Part shown: positions 1-9,897 of the stretch, one piece after another
Numbering within the stretch: the first letter of the stretch is position 1
Layout: the number at the start of each line of letters is the position of its first letter
Assembly: GCF_020623625.1 (NCBI RefSeq)
Contig: NC_060200.1
Location: 2,810,001 to 2,874,000 of the forward strand
DNA: 64,000 bases
Origin: Saccharomycodes ludwigii
Lineage: Eukaryota > Ascomycota > Saccharomycetes > Saccharomycodales > Saccharomycodaceae
Reading direction: 5' to 3'
The notes under the pieces: generated by a model
Told to the model about the DNA's origin: nothing
The model's input: the letters and a program-made list of their open reading frames with translations, nothing else
Databases searched by the model: none
Made by a program: the position numbers and the translations under genes

Positions 1-797
1 CTCTTCCTACCAGTAAATTTTGAGTCTTTGGCAACTTTTCTACCTCTCTTACGCATTAATTCTTTCTTTCTTTGAATATACGTTTTTTTATTTTCTTTAA
101 TCGAATTCTTCTTTTTTGTACCAGCATCTCTCTTGACTGCACTTTCGTTCATTGTAGCACCCTCCAAGTTAATATCGCTACCACCAGCGCCGCAAGTTAA
201 AACTAAATAATATTTTTTGTTTTTTTTAGATTCTGGATTATCTATGATCAACCCACCTCCAAACCCTGCAACTTTGGCAGCCTGCAATATTTGTTGTATC
301 TGATCGTCGTTTTTGGGATAAAATTGTGCAACAAATTTCCCACCCTTTTTTAGGCTACTATATAAAGAATTAAAAAACCTCATCAGTCTTTGCTTTGGGT
401 CGTTATAACTAGTGTCAGCATTGCACAACCATTGAATAGCACTAATACTTATGGCTGCATCAAAAGTCCCTGGTCTAAACGGAATTCCATGACCCATATC
501 ACTTAAAAATAAGTCGCCACCATCTAAATCTCTTGTTGATAGTCCTGTTGCTAACATATCTGGTGAGATATCAATGCCACACCATATATGATTTTCCTCG
601 CTTAATATTTCACCACTTAGTCCTGATCCACAGCCAATATCTAACAAAAAACTCGGTTCATTTAAATTTAGCAATTCTAATGCGCGTAACGTCATTTTGG
701 CTTGGATATGCTGAACTCTGGTGTTTTTGGTATATTTCAAAGATTCAGATTCATTGTAGAATATCTCTGGTGGAGCTAAATCTTCTGGACGGGACAT
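1..797 (-). CDS. BUD23: 18S rRNA (guanine-N7) methyltransferase Bud23, 3' end cut by window edge
   Basis: The frame starts with ATG at 797 and stays open to the left edge. About 265 codons are visible against 275 in S. cerevisiae, so only the last few residues are missing. Seen in the sequence: SAM-binding motif I (LDIGCGSGLSGE), the following acidic strand (GIDISPDML), and the basic Bud23-specific C-terminal stretch (KKELMRKRGRKVAKDSK). Known of the family: Bud23, held stable by Trm112, makes N7-methylguanosine in 18S rRNA during nuclear assembly of the 40S subunit. The divergent neighbour on the right is the ARE sterol acyltransferase, the same BUD23-ARE1 (YCR047C-YCR048W) order as S. cerevisiae chromosome III. 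Identification is firm. Confidence 0.95.
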   Translation of the reverse strand, partial: MSRPEDLAPPEIFYNESESLKYTKNTRVQHIQAKMTLRALELLNLNEPSFLLDIGCGSGLSGEILSEENHIWCGIDISPDMLATGLSTRDLDGGDLFLSDMGHGIPFRPGTFDAAISISAIQWLCNADTSYNDPKQRLMRFFNSLYSSLKKGGKFVAQFYPKNDDQIQQILQAAKVAGFGGGLIIDNPESKKNKKYYLVLTCGAGGSDINLEGATMNESAVKRDAGTKKKNSIKENKKTYIQRKKELMRKRGRKVAKDSKFTGRK

Positions 798-1704
798 CGA
801 GGATTATGAGGTATGTTAATAGATATCTATGTTGCTTTTATTTTTATATTTTTTTTTATTTTGAGGTTAGAAGGAGAAAAAGAAAATATGATTTATAAAT
901 CTTTAAGATGACAAAAGAAAAAAAAAAGAAACGTAAAATAATAAAACGGAAAAAAAAAAAACCTTTTCCGAGAAAATGTGTCCGTGAATAAGTCCAGTGA
1001 TATTTTTTTTTTTTTTTTTTTTTTTCTCGTTTTTGCAAAATATTCATTGTAATTTAGCTTAAATGATTTGATTTACATTTAATTGAAAAAAAAATTAATT
1101 CTTTTGGAAATATTACCCGGATTGGTATACTATGATACTTTCTTTGCGGAATCATCTTGTATAAATATTTTTCTTACTCATAATTGTATGATTATCATGA
1201 TATTTAGGCGTTGATCAGGGAGAAGATTAACAAAAATGGTACGGGTTACACTGTGTGTGTGTGTGTGTGTGTGTGTGGGTGTGTGTGGGTGTGGGATATG
1301 CTATTGACAATTTCTTCGCATCATTTTATATAAGTAACATGGTTGTAATCGACCCCCCTCCTTCCTACATTTTTGTGTCAGTATATGTTAATACTATTTC
1401 CATCATGCACAACACGTAGTTTTTTGATTGATGTTATTTTATTATACGAGATTTTATAAAATAACATGGAAATATAAATACCATATGAAAAGTAATCCAG
1501 TAAAATGAACACCGTAATTGTATATCCTACGGTCTTTATTTGCTTTTCTTTCGTATAGCGAATGTTTCTTTTTTCTTTTTTTTCTTCTTTCTTCATTCCT
1601 GCTTGATCTTTTTAGCTACGACATTTGTGATTAATTTCTGTCGCCATATAAATAGGGGAAATAAGAAAAAAGCTGTGAAACCGTCGGGCCGGGTATTAGG
1701 TGTA

Positions 1705-1737
<33 letters not shown>

Positions 1738-2063
1738 GTTTGTGGGTGGCGAGTAGTAGCAACAGTGGCAGTTTTTTTTTTTTATTATAGTAATTAATAA
1801 CTACTGAACGAAACCGTTTAATACTTCCCTAATAAAGCTTTTTATATAAAAAGAAATATAAATATATAAAATAAGGGACAAAAAGTTTCACAGAAAACTT
1901 ATAACTGTTTTTATATTTTTTCTTTTTTCTTTTTTCCACTACTTCCACTTCTTTTATTTATTCTCTTGTATTACAAGGTCAAAATAAAAGAGAAAAAAAA
2001 TTAAAAAAATAAAAAAAATAAAAAAAATTAAAAAAATAAAAAAAAAACTAAAAAAAGATTAGA
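798..2063. promoter_or_regulatory. Divergent BUD23 / ARE intergenic region with Reb1-type site and (GT)n tract
   Basis: This 1.27-kb gap separates two divergent genes. A perfect Reb1 core, TTACCCG, lies at 1113-1119. A GT-rich microsatellite runs from about 1252 to 1294. Long A and T homopolymers occur at about 1003-1025 and 1709-1735. The last 80 bases before the ARE start are almost pure A with scattered T. Short open frames here are low-complexity and I do not call them genes. No RNA gene is recognisable. Confidence 0.5.
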
Positions 2064-3824
2064 ATGGCCACTAATCTACAACAAGTTAAAAAATTAAACA
2101 ACCCTGGTCATACCAGGCCATCATTAACTGATAAAGAAGAGTTTGAAAATCGTAGTTTAACCAACTTAACTTTTTATGCCACTGCTTTAAATAAAAAACA
2201 TAAATATAGGTATAACGCCAAATTGAAAAAGACAAGGTCTCTTTTAAATGATGTAGTTTTCGATATTAAAGATAGTCTATTAGATAAATATTTATATGGT
2301 TCATTGAAAGCTAAATTCAAGGGACCATCTTTAGAGAGCCGTGATAAGGCAAATCCAGCTATTAAGGGTTTAATCGAAGAGAAACAAAATCAACAAAATC
2401 AAGTAAATAAAAATAAAGAGAAAAATAATACAGATAAGTCTGCCACCACTGCTGATAATTACGATTATTCTATAGAAATTAAAAAACAAGTGGTTACCAC
2501 TACTACAATGATCACTGAACCTTTCACTGATTTTAGTGGATTTTTCATTTTTACCTGGATGACTTGTTTTCTAATTGTTTTCAAACAATTTTGGGATTTT
2601 TACCAAATCAATGGGTTTGATCTATCTAAGTCTCAAGTTTGGACTTTTATGAGTAGAAAGTGGTTGCAAGTTGCCTTAATTGATTTGCTGATGTATTTAT
2701 CCATCTATTTTGCCTTTCTGGTCCAGATTTTGTGTTTGAAAAAGGTTTTCACTTGGCATAAAGTGGGTAGATGGTTGATTTATATTTATGAGGTTTTATT
2801 TATTGTATTATATATTTATGTTGCTGAAGGTATTATGAAGTTTCATTGGATTTCCAGAATCTTTTTATTTTTACATTCCTGTGTCTTATTGATGAAGATG
2901 CACTCATATTCTTTTTACAACAGCTACTTATGGGGAATCTACAATGAACTTCACTATTCTAAACGGCTACTAAAAGATATAAGCGAGAGTGTTAAAGAGA
3001 GGGATGTATCTCCTGAGATAATTGAATCTTTGAATAACAGTATTGAGTTTTGTACTGCAGAATTAAATTCACAGTCAGATAAGAAAGATGGCAACAATGT
3101 TTTCCCCAAAAATATAAATTTCAAGAATTTCTTTATGTTTACAATGTATCCGACACTGGTTTATCAAATCAGCTATCCTAGAACTAATAAAATCAGGTGG
3201 TACTATGTTTTTGAGAAAATATGTGCTATCATAGGTATTATAATATTAATGATGGTTTTCGCACAAATGTCCATTTATCCACATGTTATAGAAGCGGAAC
3301 ATGTTATGGAAGCACCAGCTGGCATTCAAAGGTTCTTACGCTGGATGAATGTCTTCGTTGACATGATGCCCGGATTTATTGCAGAATCTATGTTAACCTG
3401 GTATTTAATCTGGGATGCTATTTTGAATTGTATTGCAGAGTTGACTTGTTTTGCTGATAGATCCTTTTATGGAGATTGGTGGAATTGTATTACCTGGGAT
3501 GAATATGCAAGACTATGGAACCTGCCTGTTCACAAGTTTTTGCTTAGACATGTGTACCATAGCACCATATCATCGTTTCATTTAAATAAAAAAACTGCTA
3601 TTTTAATGACGTTTTTGTTAAGTAGTATTGTTCACGAGATTGCCATGTATGTGTTGTTTAATAAAGTCAGGTTTTATCTATTTATTTTGCAAATGTCCCA
3701 GATGCCACAAACCTTTCTTTTTAGGAGATATCTAAATGATCACAAAATTTTAGGTAATGCTATATTTTGGTTTGGTGTTTGTATTACACCAGGCTTGATT
3801 TGTTCGATCTATATCAGTTTTTGA
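2064..3824 (+). CDS. ARE2: Acyl-CoA:sterol acyltransferase (Are1/Are2, MBOAT family)
   Basis: The 586-residue protein is a little shorter than S. cerevisiae Are1 and Are2. A hydrophilic N-terminus of about 155 residues, with a Lys/Asn/Gln-rich stretch near 105-125, is followed by many membrane segments. Two hallmarks of the ACAT/DGAT1 branch of MBOAT enzymes are present: FYGDWWN at residues 468-474 and the catalytic-type His524 in SSIVHEIAM. The enzyme esterifies ergosterol and its precursors with acyl-CoA in the ER membrane, and the products go to lipid droplets. S. cerevisiae has a duplicate pair (YCR048W and YNR019W). Both their neighbours, BUD23 and ATP23, flank this single copy, so it stands for the unduplicated ancestor. 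The symbol ARE2 is a convenience; ARE1 fits equally well. Confidence 0.95.
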   Translation: MATNLQQVKKLNNPGHTRPSLTDKEEFENRSLTNLTFYATALNKKHKYRYNAKLKKTRSLLNDVVFDIKDSLLDKYLYGSLKAKFKGPSLESRDKANPAIKGLIEEKQNQQNQVNKNKEKNNTDKSATTADNYDYSIEIKKQVVTTTTMITEPFTDFSGFFIFTWMTCFLIVFKQFWDFYQINGFDLSKSQVWTFMSRKWLQVALIDLLMYLSIYFAFLVQILCLKKVFTWHKVGRWLIYIYEVLFIVLYIYVAEGIMKFHWISRIFLFLHSCVLLMKMHSYSFYNSYLWGIYNELHYSKRLLKDISESVKERDVSPEIIESLNNSIEFCTAELNSQSDKKDGNNVFPKNINFKNFFMFTMYPTLVYQISYPRTNKIRWYYVFEKICAIIGIIILMMVFAQMSIYPHVIEAEHVMEAPAGIQRFLRWMNVFVDMMPGFIAESMLTWYLIWDAILNCIAELTCFADRSFYGDWWNCITWDEYARLWNLPVHKFLLRHVYHSTISSFHLNKKTAILMTFLLSSIVHEIAMYVLFNKVRFYLFILQMSQMPQTFLFRRYLNDHKILGNAIFWFGVCITPGLICSIYISF

Positions 3825-3881
3825 TTGCTTTGCTTATTGCTTTTAATATTTAACGAGTGAGAAGATTATCATTAGTTTGGC

Positions 3882-3882
<1 letters not shown>

Positions 3883-3910
<28 letters not shown>
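3883..3910. repeat. (AT)n microsatellite in the ARE/ATP23 convergent gap
   Basis: An uninterrupted run of AT dinucleotides lies about 58 bp past the ARE stop. Similar (TA)n tracts follow several genes here (about 5913-5941, 7536-7548, 22193-22215, 55482-55506, 63287-63308). They fit the TATATA efficiency elements that position yeast 3' ends. Confidence 0.8.
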
Positions 3911-3914
<4 letters not shown>

Positions 3915-4029
3915 TACAAGGATATACACATTGAAGGGGGGCGGAGAAATATGTAGAAGAATATATATTTATATATGTATATATTTCACTGTTTCAATGA
4001 AAAAAAAAAATAATAATAATAATAATGTA

Positions 4030-4845
4030 TTATCTATAGATTGTTTCGAATGGTCTTGTATCGTTAAAACAACTTTCCCACACTTCGTCGACAATTTTCT
4101 CGGCGTGTTCTTTGCTCTTGCAATTTGGATTCCCCATAACACTCAATATGGCTCTTCTTTTAACGCATTCTTGGAATCCTTTCGATATTTTCATTACACC
4201 CATCCTACGCGAGAACTCTTGCATAAATCTACACTCACCGCTCAAGGTACTAGCTCTAATTTCACTGCATGCATGATGTTTTAAATTCAGCCAATCCACC
4301 TTAAATTTAATATTATCATAGTAATGAACTAATTCGTGTGATAAAGTGTCTTCTAAATGCCATTTATCCTTTAGTCTATTCGCACAAATTAAAATACCAA
4401 ACATTGGATGAAACCCACCACTCTTAGTCATATCTGGGCAGATATCACAAATAATTTGTTTGGATGGGTTAAAGATGTTGGTATTTGTTATATTTTTGTC
4501 AACTGTATTCAATTCCTTGGACAAGTCAGATGTGGATGCAGAATTGTCTAAATTTAGATTGGACTCCAGTTTGTGTACTATTTCAGAGTATTTTGGATCC
4601 GATCTGCTTAATTTTTCAATTTGCTGAATCATAAAAATAACTGTTGGAGAGTATTGCAGCATCCAGTCTCTGTATTTGTAACATTCTTCACAATTTTTAC
4701 GATTAATGATTGAACCATAGTCTTTTTCGTAGGATTCTTTTAGTTCAGATGTTAAACCCAATCCTGTTCTATATTGCAATGTTCTTCGCCAGTACTCAAA
4801 ACCTGATTCGTTGTTGTTGTTGTTGTTGTTATTATTAGAAGACAT
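4030..4845 (-). CDS. ATP23: Mitochondrial inner membrane metalloprotease Atp23
   Basis: The 271-residue protein carries the zinc-metalloprotease signature HELVH at residues 170-174, set in SHELVHYYD. Conserved cysteines lie in NCEECYKYRDW and ICDICPD. Known of the family: Atp23 in the intermembrane space removes the presequence of Atp6 and helps assemble the Fo ring of ATP synthase. It also degrades Ups1. The N-terminus opens with an Asn run (residues 4-12) encoded by a GTT/ATT repeat, which is unlikely to matter for function. The gene converges on ARE with about 205 bp between them, matching YNR019W-YNR020C on S. cerevisiae chromosome XIV. Identification is firm. Confidence 0.95.
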   Translation of the reverse strand: MSSNNNNNNNNNESGFEYWRRTLQYRTGLGLTSELKESYEKDYGSIINRKNCEECYKYRDWMLQYSPTVIFMIQQIEKLSRSDPKYSEIVHKLESNLNLDNSASTSDLSKELNTVDKNITNTNIFNPSKQIICDICPDMTKSGGFHPMFGILICANRLKDKWHLEDTLSHELVHYYDNIKFKVDWLNLKHHACSEIRASTLSGECRFMQEFSRRMGVMKISKGFQECVKRRAILSVMGNPNCKSKEHAEKIVDEVWESCFNDTRPFETIYR

Positions 4846-5252
4846 TAATTTTGTAGAAAAAATAGAGAAAACAAGTTTAATGGTGCTGTAGTTTTTTAAT
4901 TTTTTTTTTTTTTTTTTTTTATTTTTTTTCTTAAATCTGGATGATAGATTTAGTTATATAAATTTATCTAATTGTAAAAAGTTGAGTAGTAAACACATAT
5001 TACATGTATTTTTTACGCACAATGTTTTAATTTTTTTTTTTTTTTTGAGGGTTTAAAAAAAAAAAAATAAAAAACGTTTCTTTTTAAACAAATCGTAATA
5101 TTATTTATTTCTTCCTTTTTTTTTTTATTAAAAAAATTTACAGACATTGTAACCGGTATAGTTGATATATTATTATCATTAATTTTTATAAATAACCCGA
5201 CAATAATAAGCAAGATAGATACAAATCAATATATAAACAAAATACATTCATT
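4846..5252. promoter_or_regulatory. Divergent ATP23 / ankyrin-gene promoter region
   Basis: The 407 bp hold several A and T runs, including poly-T near 4902-4930 and 5032-5046 and poly-A near 5057-5067. I see no specific factor site and no RNA gene. Confidence 0.4.
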
Positions 5253-5900
5253 ATGAACATTTGGATTGCGGCAAGTGATGGTAAAACTGATCTAGTGGAG
5301 AAATATATCAAAGAGCAAGGATTTACAGCGAATTGTAAAGATCCTAATGGTTACACTCCATTGCACGCAGCTGCTTCTTATGGACATAGAACTTTACTAG
5401 CTAAGTTGATTAAAGAATTTGGTGGTGATATAAATATTAAAGATGAGGATGGTGATACGCCATTACATCATGTAGAAGATGTTATAACAGCTAAATATAT
5501 GGTTGAAGAATTAGATGCAAATTATAAATTAAAAAACAATGAGGGTCAAACACCGCTGGAGACATTTGAATCGGATGTTGATTCAAGTCCAGAATTAGTC
5601 CAATATATGAAAAGTTTGGGAAATACGGAAGGTGTTACAGGTTCTGATAATGGCAATTTTCTGGATGGAATTGATGCGGAACAATATGAGCAATATAAAG
5701 AAAATCTTAAATATACTTTATCGACGGAAATTCCACAAGATGAAGAATCTCTAGCTCGTCAAAGAAGAGTTCAGGAAATCATGAATGGCAATAATGCTGA
5801 TGAAGAATTAGAGAAATATGTCCGGGACTTAATACACCAACAATTATTTACTGGTGCTGATAATGCACAGAGCGAGCCTTCCATGAAGAGAAGAAAATAG
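5253..5900 (+). CDS. Small ankyrin-repeat protein, YCR051W-like
   Basis: The 215-residue protein has ankyrin repeats over about residues 1-120. Typical TPLH cores appear in NGYTPLHAAASYGH and DGDTPLHH, and a degenerate third unit reads EGQTPLETF. The rest is acidic and helical and ends in a basic MKRRK tail. Length and position between ATP23 and the YNR021W-like gene match S. cerevisiae YCR051W, an uncharacterised nuclear and cytosolic ankyrin protein of about 222 residues. No enzymatic motif is present, so a role in protein binding is all that can be inferred. The other small yeast ankyrin protein, Yar1, is a less likely match because its N-terminus is built differently. Confidence 0.8.
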   Translation: MNIWIAASDGKTDLVEKYIKEQGFTANCKDPNGYTPLHAAASYGHRTLLAKLIKEFGGDINIKDEDGDTPLHHVEDVITAKYMVEELDANYKLKNNEGQTPLETFESDVDSSPELVQYMKSLGNTEGVTGSDNGNFLDGIDAEQYEQYKENLKYTLSTEIPQDEESLARQRRVQEIMNGNNADEELEKYVRDLIHQQLFTGADNAQSEPSMKRRK

Positions 5901-5908
5901 GAACAACA

Positions 5909-5944
<36 letters not shown>

Positions 5945-6311
5945 GTATTGTACGTGTTACTTTTTTTCTTTTTCTGTATACTAATAATAATATTTTTGAA
6001 TTCCCTTATCAATAGATTTTTTTTTTTTTTTTTTGTTTTTTTTTCGTTTTGTTTTGAATTGTTATTTGTTTGTCTTTGCTGTGTCTGCTTGAAAATCTAA
6101 GTGAAACATTTTTTTACCACTTTTCTGGCAACCAAAAAAAAAAAAAAACTTTTGGAAAATTTTTTTAATTTCATAAAAAGAAAAACTTTTATCTACTTTC
6201 TTATTTTTAATCGCATAAAATAAAAACCACCAAAAAAAAAAAAAAAAAAAAAAAAAAAGAATCCTTTGATCAAAACTACAAAGTTATATATACATATATC
6301 TATCTGTAACG
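5901..6311. promoter_or_regulatory. Intergenic region upstream of the YNR021W-like gene
   Basis: It holds a (TA)n tract just after the ankyrin gene's stop, poly-T near 6017-6033, and poly-A blocks near 6135-6147 and 6233-6258. No specific site or RNA gene is recognised. Confidence 0.4.
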
Positions 6312-7508
6312 ATGACATCCTTACTTAATGCTGGTATGAAAAAGATTAACGATTTAAATACCCATTACTATTCTTTATCATCTAAAGAATTAAGTGATTT
6401 GGGTTTGATTAACCGTTTGAAGACTTACAATTGGAGTTTTGAACTGGTTTCCATAGCTTTAATTGTTCTTATGTACATTGTTTATAAATTGGGTTCCAAT
6501 ACAAATTTGAAAACAGCAAACAAAATATTCAAAACTCTAAACAACTATTTGTCAAATAATTTTGCTCGTGTTGGGTTTAATGATAAAAAAAATGGTGAGA
6601 ATAAGAAGTTGAAATATTTATCAGAAAATATGGACACTAGTTTTACTGGTTACGCATCTGGTAGATATTATATTGAAAGTTGTATTATTAAATTGCATAT
6701 GAGCGCTAGATTCAATCCATTAGGCTCATTGGTAGAAAGTCTCTTGAGGTATGCTTTACCAAGCTTATTCATGGATAATAGTCCAGAATCCTTGGAACTT
6801 ATCATCACCCCAAATAACGTTTCCTTGACTTCCAAGAATCAAACAGCTACCACTGCCGAACCTTTGCCCCCCAAATTCAAGTTTATCTCTGCAATTGTTT
6901 CCAAGAATTGTATGTCCAAATCACGTGATGACAACTATTTCTTGTCATTAACACAGACCACCGAATCTCCAACTTTGCCAGTTGAATTTGTTTACATGTC
7001 CGAAGCGAATCAATTGAATCCAATGTTTAACAAATTGGGTAAAGGTGACTTGCCAAATTTGTTGAGAAAATCTAAATGGTTTTTAAATTACATTGCATTT
7101 ACTGACTTGCCAAAGGATAAACCAACAAATGAAAAGGAATGGGAAACAGGCTTATCTCCACGTTGCGTTATTTCTTGCAGAGTCACTAGTAAAGCACAAG
7201 ATTTAGAATTATTGACAAAGCTCATCAATTATGTTTTTAGTGTGTACGAATCCATTACTGACAGCCCAGAAACTTCATTGATTTTGAGTACTGATGTTTT
7301 GAAAAAAGTCGCACATACCCGTACTAACGAACTGAACAAGATCAAGAAGGCCACCAAACAATTGGAATTGGATCTAGCTAGAGAGAAAAAACAAAAGGAG
7401 TTAAAGGAACAGAAACGTAAAGAGGGTAAAAGTAGTGCTGACATTGATTTTGAGATGGAAGCCAAGAGAGAAAGAAGAAGAAGAAATAAACAAAAATTAA
7501 GAGGTTAA
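6312..7508 (+). CDS. ER membrane protein of the CCDC47 (DUF1682) family, YNR021W-like
   Basis: The 398-residue protein has one clear transmembrane segment at about residues 42-60 (FELVSIALIVLMYIVYKL). A soluble domain follows, and the C-terminal 60 residues are highly charged and helical, ending in KRERRRRNKQKLRG. This layout is that of DUF1682 proteins. The animal member, CCDC47, works with the multipass translocon in membrane protein insertion at the ER. S. cerevisiae YNR021W (about 404 residues) is the uncharacterised yeast member and also lies beside MRPL50 (YNR022C), as here. Family membership is well supported; function is by analogy only. Confidence 0.88.
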   Translation: MTSLLNAGMKKINDLNTHYYSLSSKELSDLGLINRLKTYNWSFELVSIALIVLMYIVYKLGSNTNLKTANKIFKTLNNYLSNNFARVGFNDKKNGENKKLKYLSENMDTSFTGYASGRYYIESCIIKLHMSARFNPLGSLVESLLRYALPSLFMDNSPESLELIITPNNVSLTSKNQTATTAEPLPPKFKFISAIVSKNCMSKSRDDNYFLSLTQTTESPTLPVEFVYMSEANQLNPMFNKLGKGDLPNLLRKSKWFLNYIAFTDLPKDKPTNEKEWETGLSPRCVISCRVTSKAQDLELLTKLINYVFSVYESITDSPETSLILSTDVLKKVAHTRTNELNKIKKATKQLELDLAREKKQKELKEQKRKEGKSSADIDFEMEAKRERRRRNKQKLRG

Positions 7509-7690
7509 GATATATGTGTATATATTTGTATTTATTTATATATATATTAAACAAATCGTTAGCTATTAAGTATGACATGGAATTGTTATAATAATAATAA
7601 TAATAATAATAAAACTGTAATTATTTACATGGGTGCTTTTTTGTTTATTCATTTATTTATTTATTTATTAATTTTTATTTTATCTCTTAC

Positions 7691-8101
7691 TCAAATATCC
7701 AAACCTGGAATTTTGATATTGTCCAAGGTAACATCCTTATTGATCGAGCTTTGTGGCAATTTCTCCTTTTTCAACTTTGGTACTTCTTTTGGCTCTTCTG
7801 TTTTTAATGATGCTGTTTGGTTGTTTATTTTAGTCTTTTGTAACACAACTTTTTTAGGTATAGTTGTATCAGCAGTAACATGCTTTGTACGATAAGTTAC
7901 TAATGCTTGGTCTATATCTGAATCTTTTAAAATAAATTTAGCTCCATTATTGTAGTGTAAAAAATTATTCATTAACGAGGCTTTAACATTAGCAACTTGT
8001 CCCTTATATAATTGAAATTCCGGGAAATCTTTCAACAGTTGGACTTTAACTCTATTGTTACGTTTTGTAAGTGCTGATAACCTTATAATACTAGCTTTCA
8101 T
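7691..8101 (-). CDS. MRPL50: Mitochondrial ribosomal protein bL9m (Mrpl50)
   Basis: The 136-residue protein is close to the 139 of S. cerevisiae Mrpl50. The N-terminal part carries the L9-type pattern, a short basic strand followed by a [15 protein letters not shown] segment. This corresponds to the GxxGDxxxVxxGYxRNyL region of bacterial bL9. The protein belongs to the large subunit of the mitochondrial ribosome. Convergent position against the YNR021W-like gene, with a 182-bp gap, reproduces YNR021W-YNR022C. Position and length carry much of the weight because mitochondrial L9 proteins diverge quickly. Confidence 0.85.
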   Translation of the reverse strand: MKASIIRLSALTKRNNRVKVQLLKDFPEFQLYKGQVANVKASLMNNFLHYNNGAKFILKDSDIDQALVTYRTKHVTADTTIPKKVVLQKTKINNQTASLKTEEPKEVPKLKKEKLPQSSINKDVTLDNIKIPGLDI

Positions 8102-8508
8102 TTTGCTGATGGGGTATGAGTTGGAGGAATGTTTTCTTGTATTATTTAATAGGAATTTATCTATCTTTAAAATAGCAGATAGTTTATAAATTATAAGAAT
8201 GTATATTATTAGTTATTTATTTTTTTTTGTAAATTAAATATTTTTTTTTTTCTTTTTTTTTTTTTTTTCATTATGGAAAAAACTGTTAGATTGTTATATT
8301 TTCGTACAAAATTATATATATCACGTGAGACTTGTAGTATAAAATTTAAAGATTTGTATGATAATATTTATTAGTATAAAAAAGGCAAAAAAAATAAAAA
8401 TAAAAATAAAAATAAAAATAAAAATAAAAATAAAAATCAACTTGTATTCAAAAAAAAAATAATAAAAAAAACAACACCAACAAACAAATACATTGACATT
8501 AATAAACA
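8102..8508. promoter_or_regulatory. Divergent MRPL50 / SNF12 promoter with Cbf1-type site and AAAAAT repeat
   Basis: A TCACGTGA palindrome at 8321-8328 is a full Cbf1 (E-box) site. A tandem AAAAAT repeat at about 8394-8437 lies just ahead of the SNF12/RSC6 start at 8509, and a long T run lies near 8252-8268. Nucleosome exclusion by the A/T tracts is likely, by analogy with yeast promoters. Confidence 0.5.
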
Positions 8509-9897
8509 ATGTCTTCCACAGTTTACCATCCTACCGATTTGTATATTTCCTCGAGTTTGAAATCACTTATACCGGAATTAAAATTATTTACTGATTTACA
8601 AAAAAGAGAGGTTGACATAGACAGATTTATTATTAGGAAAAAATTGGAATTAGAAGAACTTTCTTCAGATTATATCGATTCCTCAACGTTTCAAGACCAC
8701 AGTACTACTAGTGCTGATAACAAACATGTTTTACGTGTATTTATATCCAATATCAGTGAAAACCAGCCATGGCAAAATGTCAACAATAATAATGACACTT
8801 CTAATACTGCCTCGCCTAATAACGAAAAATCTACTTGGACGTTACGTATTGAGGGTAGGTTAATTGATAGCGAATTAAGTGCAGAGGATCCTAAAAGACC
8901 CAAATTTTCATCTTTTATCGATAGTATAGCTGTAGATTTTAACGAACAACTGAAGGATAATCAAGATAAGGAAACCTCCACAGAGGATAATATCAGTAAT
9001 ACCTCCGCCACTTTACTGCCACCTGTTGAATGGCATGATGATCCTAATGCCCCGCCTGTGGAATTTGATGGATTAGATATCAAAAGACAAGGATCCACAA
9101 ACACATCATGTAGAATCACTATTCAGCCTAAAAACAGAACTGGTGACATGTTGGAGTACAGTGAAACACTAAGTTTATTGTTAGGAGGTTTGAAGACGGG
9201 GTCATTACAAGATGCTTTATATTACATTTATACTTTTGTGATTAACAGTAATTTACTTGATCAAAATGGCACTGTAAAATTAACGCCTGAATTACAAAAA
9301 TTAGTATCTGTTTCTACCGCTTCTGTCAGTCCTACTGGATCTGATGATGCAGGATCTGATGACAATGATAATGTTCCATCGACTTTACCACTATCAAAAT
9401 TAAATGAAATAATCTCTAAAAATCACATTAAACCGTTACCACCAGTGATTATAGATTATTTGATCAGATGTGATAAAGCATCTACATATGGCGAATTATG
9501 TTACGATCTAATTGTTTTTGATTCTAATAAAAATATAGAAGAATCGAATAAAGATAGCACCAATAGTGTAAACAATCCTTACTCCAATCTACTGCAACGA
9601 TATCAAATTGCTACACAAAATTTGGACTCACAAATTAAAGATCAAGATAATAAGTTAAATAGCTTAATGTTGCAATTGAATCAAGCTTATTATCGACAAC
9701 AATTTTACAAGAATGTTAGCGAGGATCCTGTTGGGTTTTTGAATAAATATATTGAAAATTCAAGTCGTATGTTGAAGGTATTAAGCGGTGATGAGGGCTT
9801 TAATGAAAATGATGTGAGGAGATCAGATTTTTATAAAGACAATGCAGACATGATATATGAAGATATTGCTATAATGTTAGCGAACGGTAGGCTATGA
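8509..9897 (+). CDS. SNF12: SWI/SNF-type subunit with SWIB domain (Snf12/Rsc6 ancestor)
   Basis: The 462-residue protein matches the BAF60 family. It has an N-terminal conserved block (residues 1-55), a central region around EWHDDPNAPPVEFDGLDIKR, and a SWIB/MDM2-like fold from about residue 218 (YSETLSLLLGGLKTGSLQDA). The C-terminus is helical (about residues 358-400). S. cerevisiae has Snf12 (566 residues, SWI/SNF) and Rsc6 (483 residues, RSC), which arose in the WGD. This gene has the Snf12-side neighbour MRPL50 on its left and the Rsc6-side neighbour THR4 on its right. It is therefore the unduplicated gene, and one product may serve both remodelling complexes. That last point is inference. 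The length is nearer Rsc6. Confidence 0.88.
   Translation: MSSTVYHPTDLYISSSLKSLIPELKLFTDLQKREVDIDRFIIRKKLELEELSSDYIDSSTFQDHSTTSADNKHVLRVFISNISENQPWQNVNNNNDTSNTASPNNEKSTWTLRIEGRLIDSELSAEDPKRPKFSSFIDSIAVDFNEQLKDNQDKETSTEDNISNTSATLLPPVEWHDDPNAPPVEFDGLDIKRQGSTNTSCRITIQPKNRTGDMLEYSETLSLLLGGLKTGSLQDALYYIYTFVINSNLLDQNGTVKLTPELQKLVSVSTASVSPTGSDDAGSDDNDNVPSTLPLSKLNEIISKNHIKPLPPVIIDYLIRCDKASTYGELCYDLIVFDSNKNIEESNKDSTNSVNNPYSNLLQRYQIATQNLDSQIKDQDNKLNSLMLQLNQAYYRQQFYKNVSEDPVGFLNKYIENSSRMLKVLSGDEGFNENDVRRSDFYKDNADMIYEDIAIMLANGRL

Noticed and set aside
856-1797. Small open frames rich in Phe, Lys or Tyr in promoter regions
   Set aside because: They derive from homopolymers and show no conserved protein features. 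The same holds for those near 22112-22962, 26659-27135, 31530-31856 and 60224-60569.
8321-8440. Centromere with CDEI (TCACGTGA) followed by AT-rich DNA
   Set aside because: No CDEIII-like TTTCCGAA element follows, and the site lies in an ordinary divergent promoter between conserved genes.
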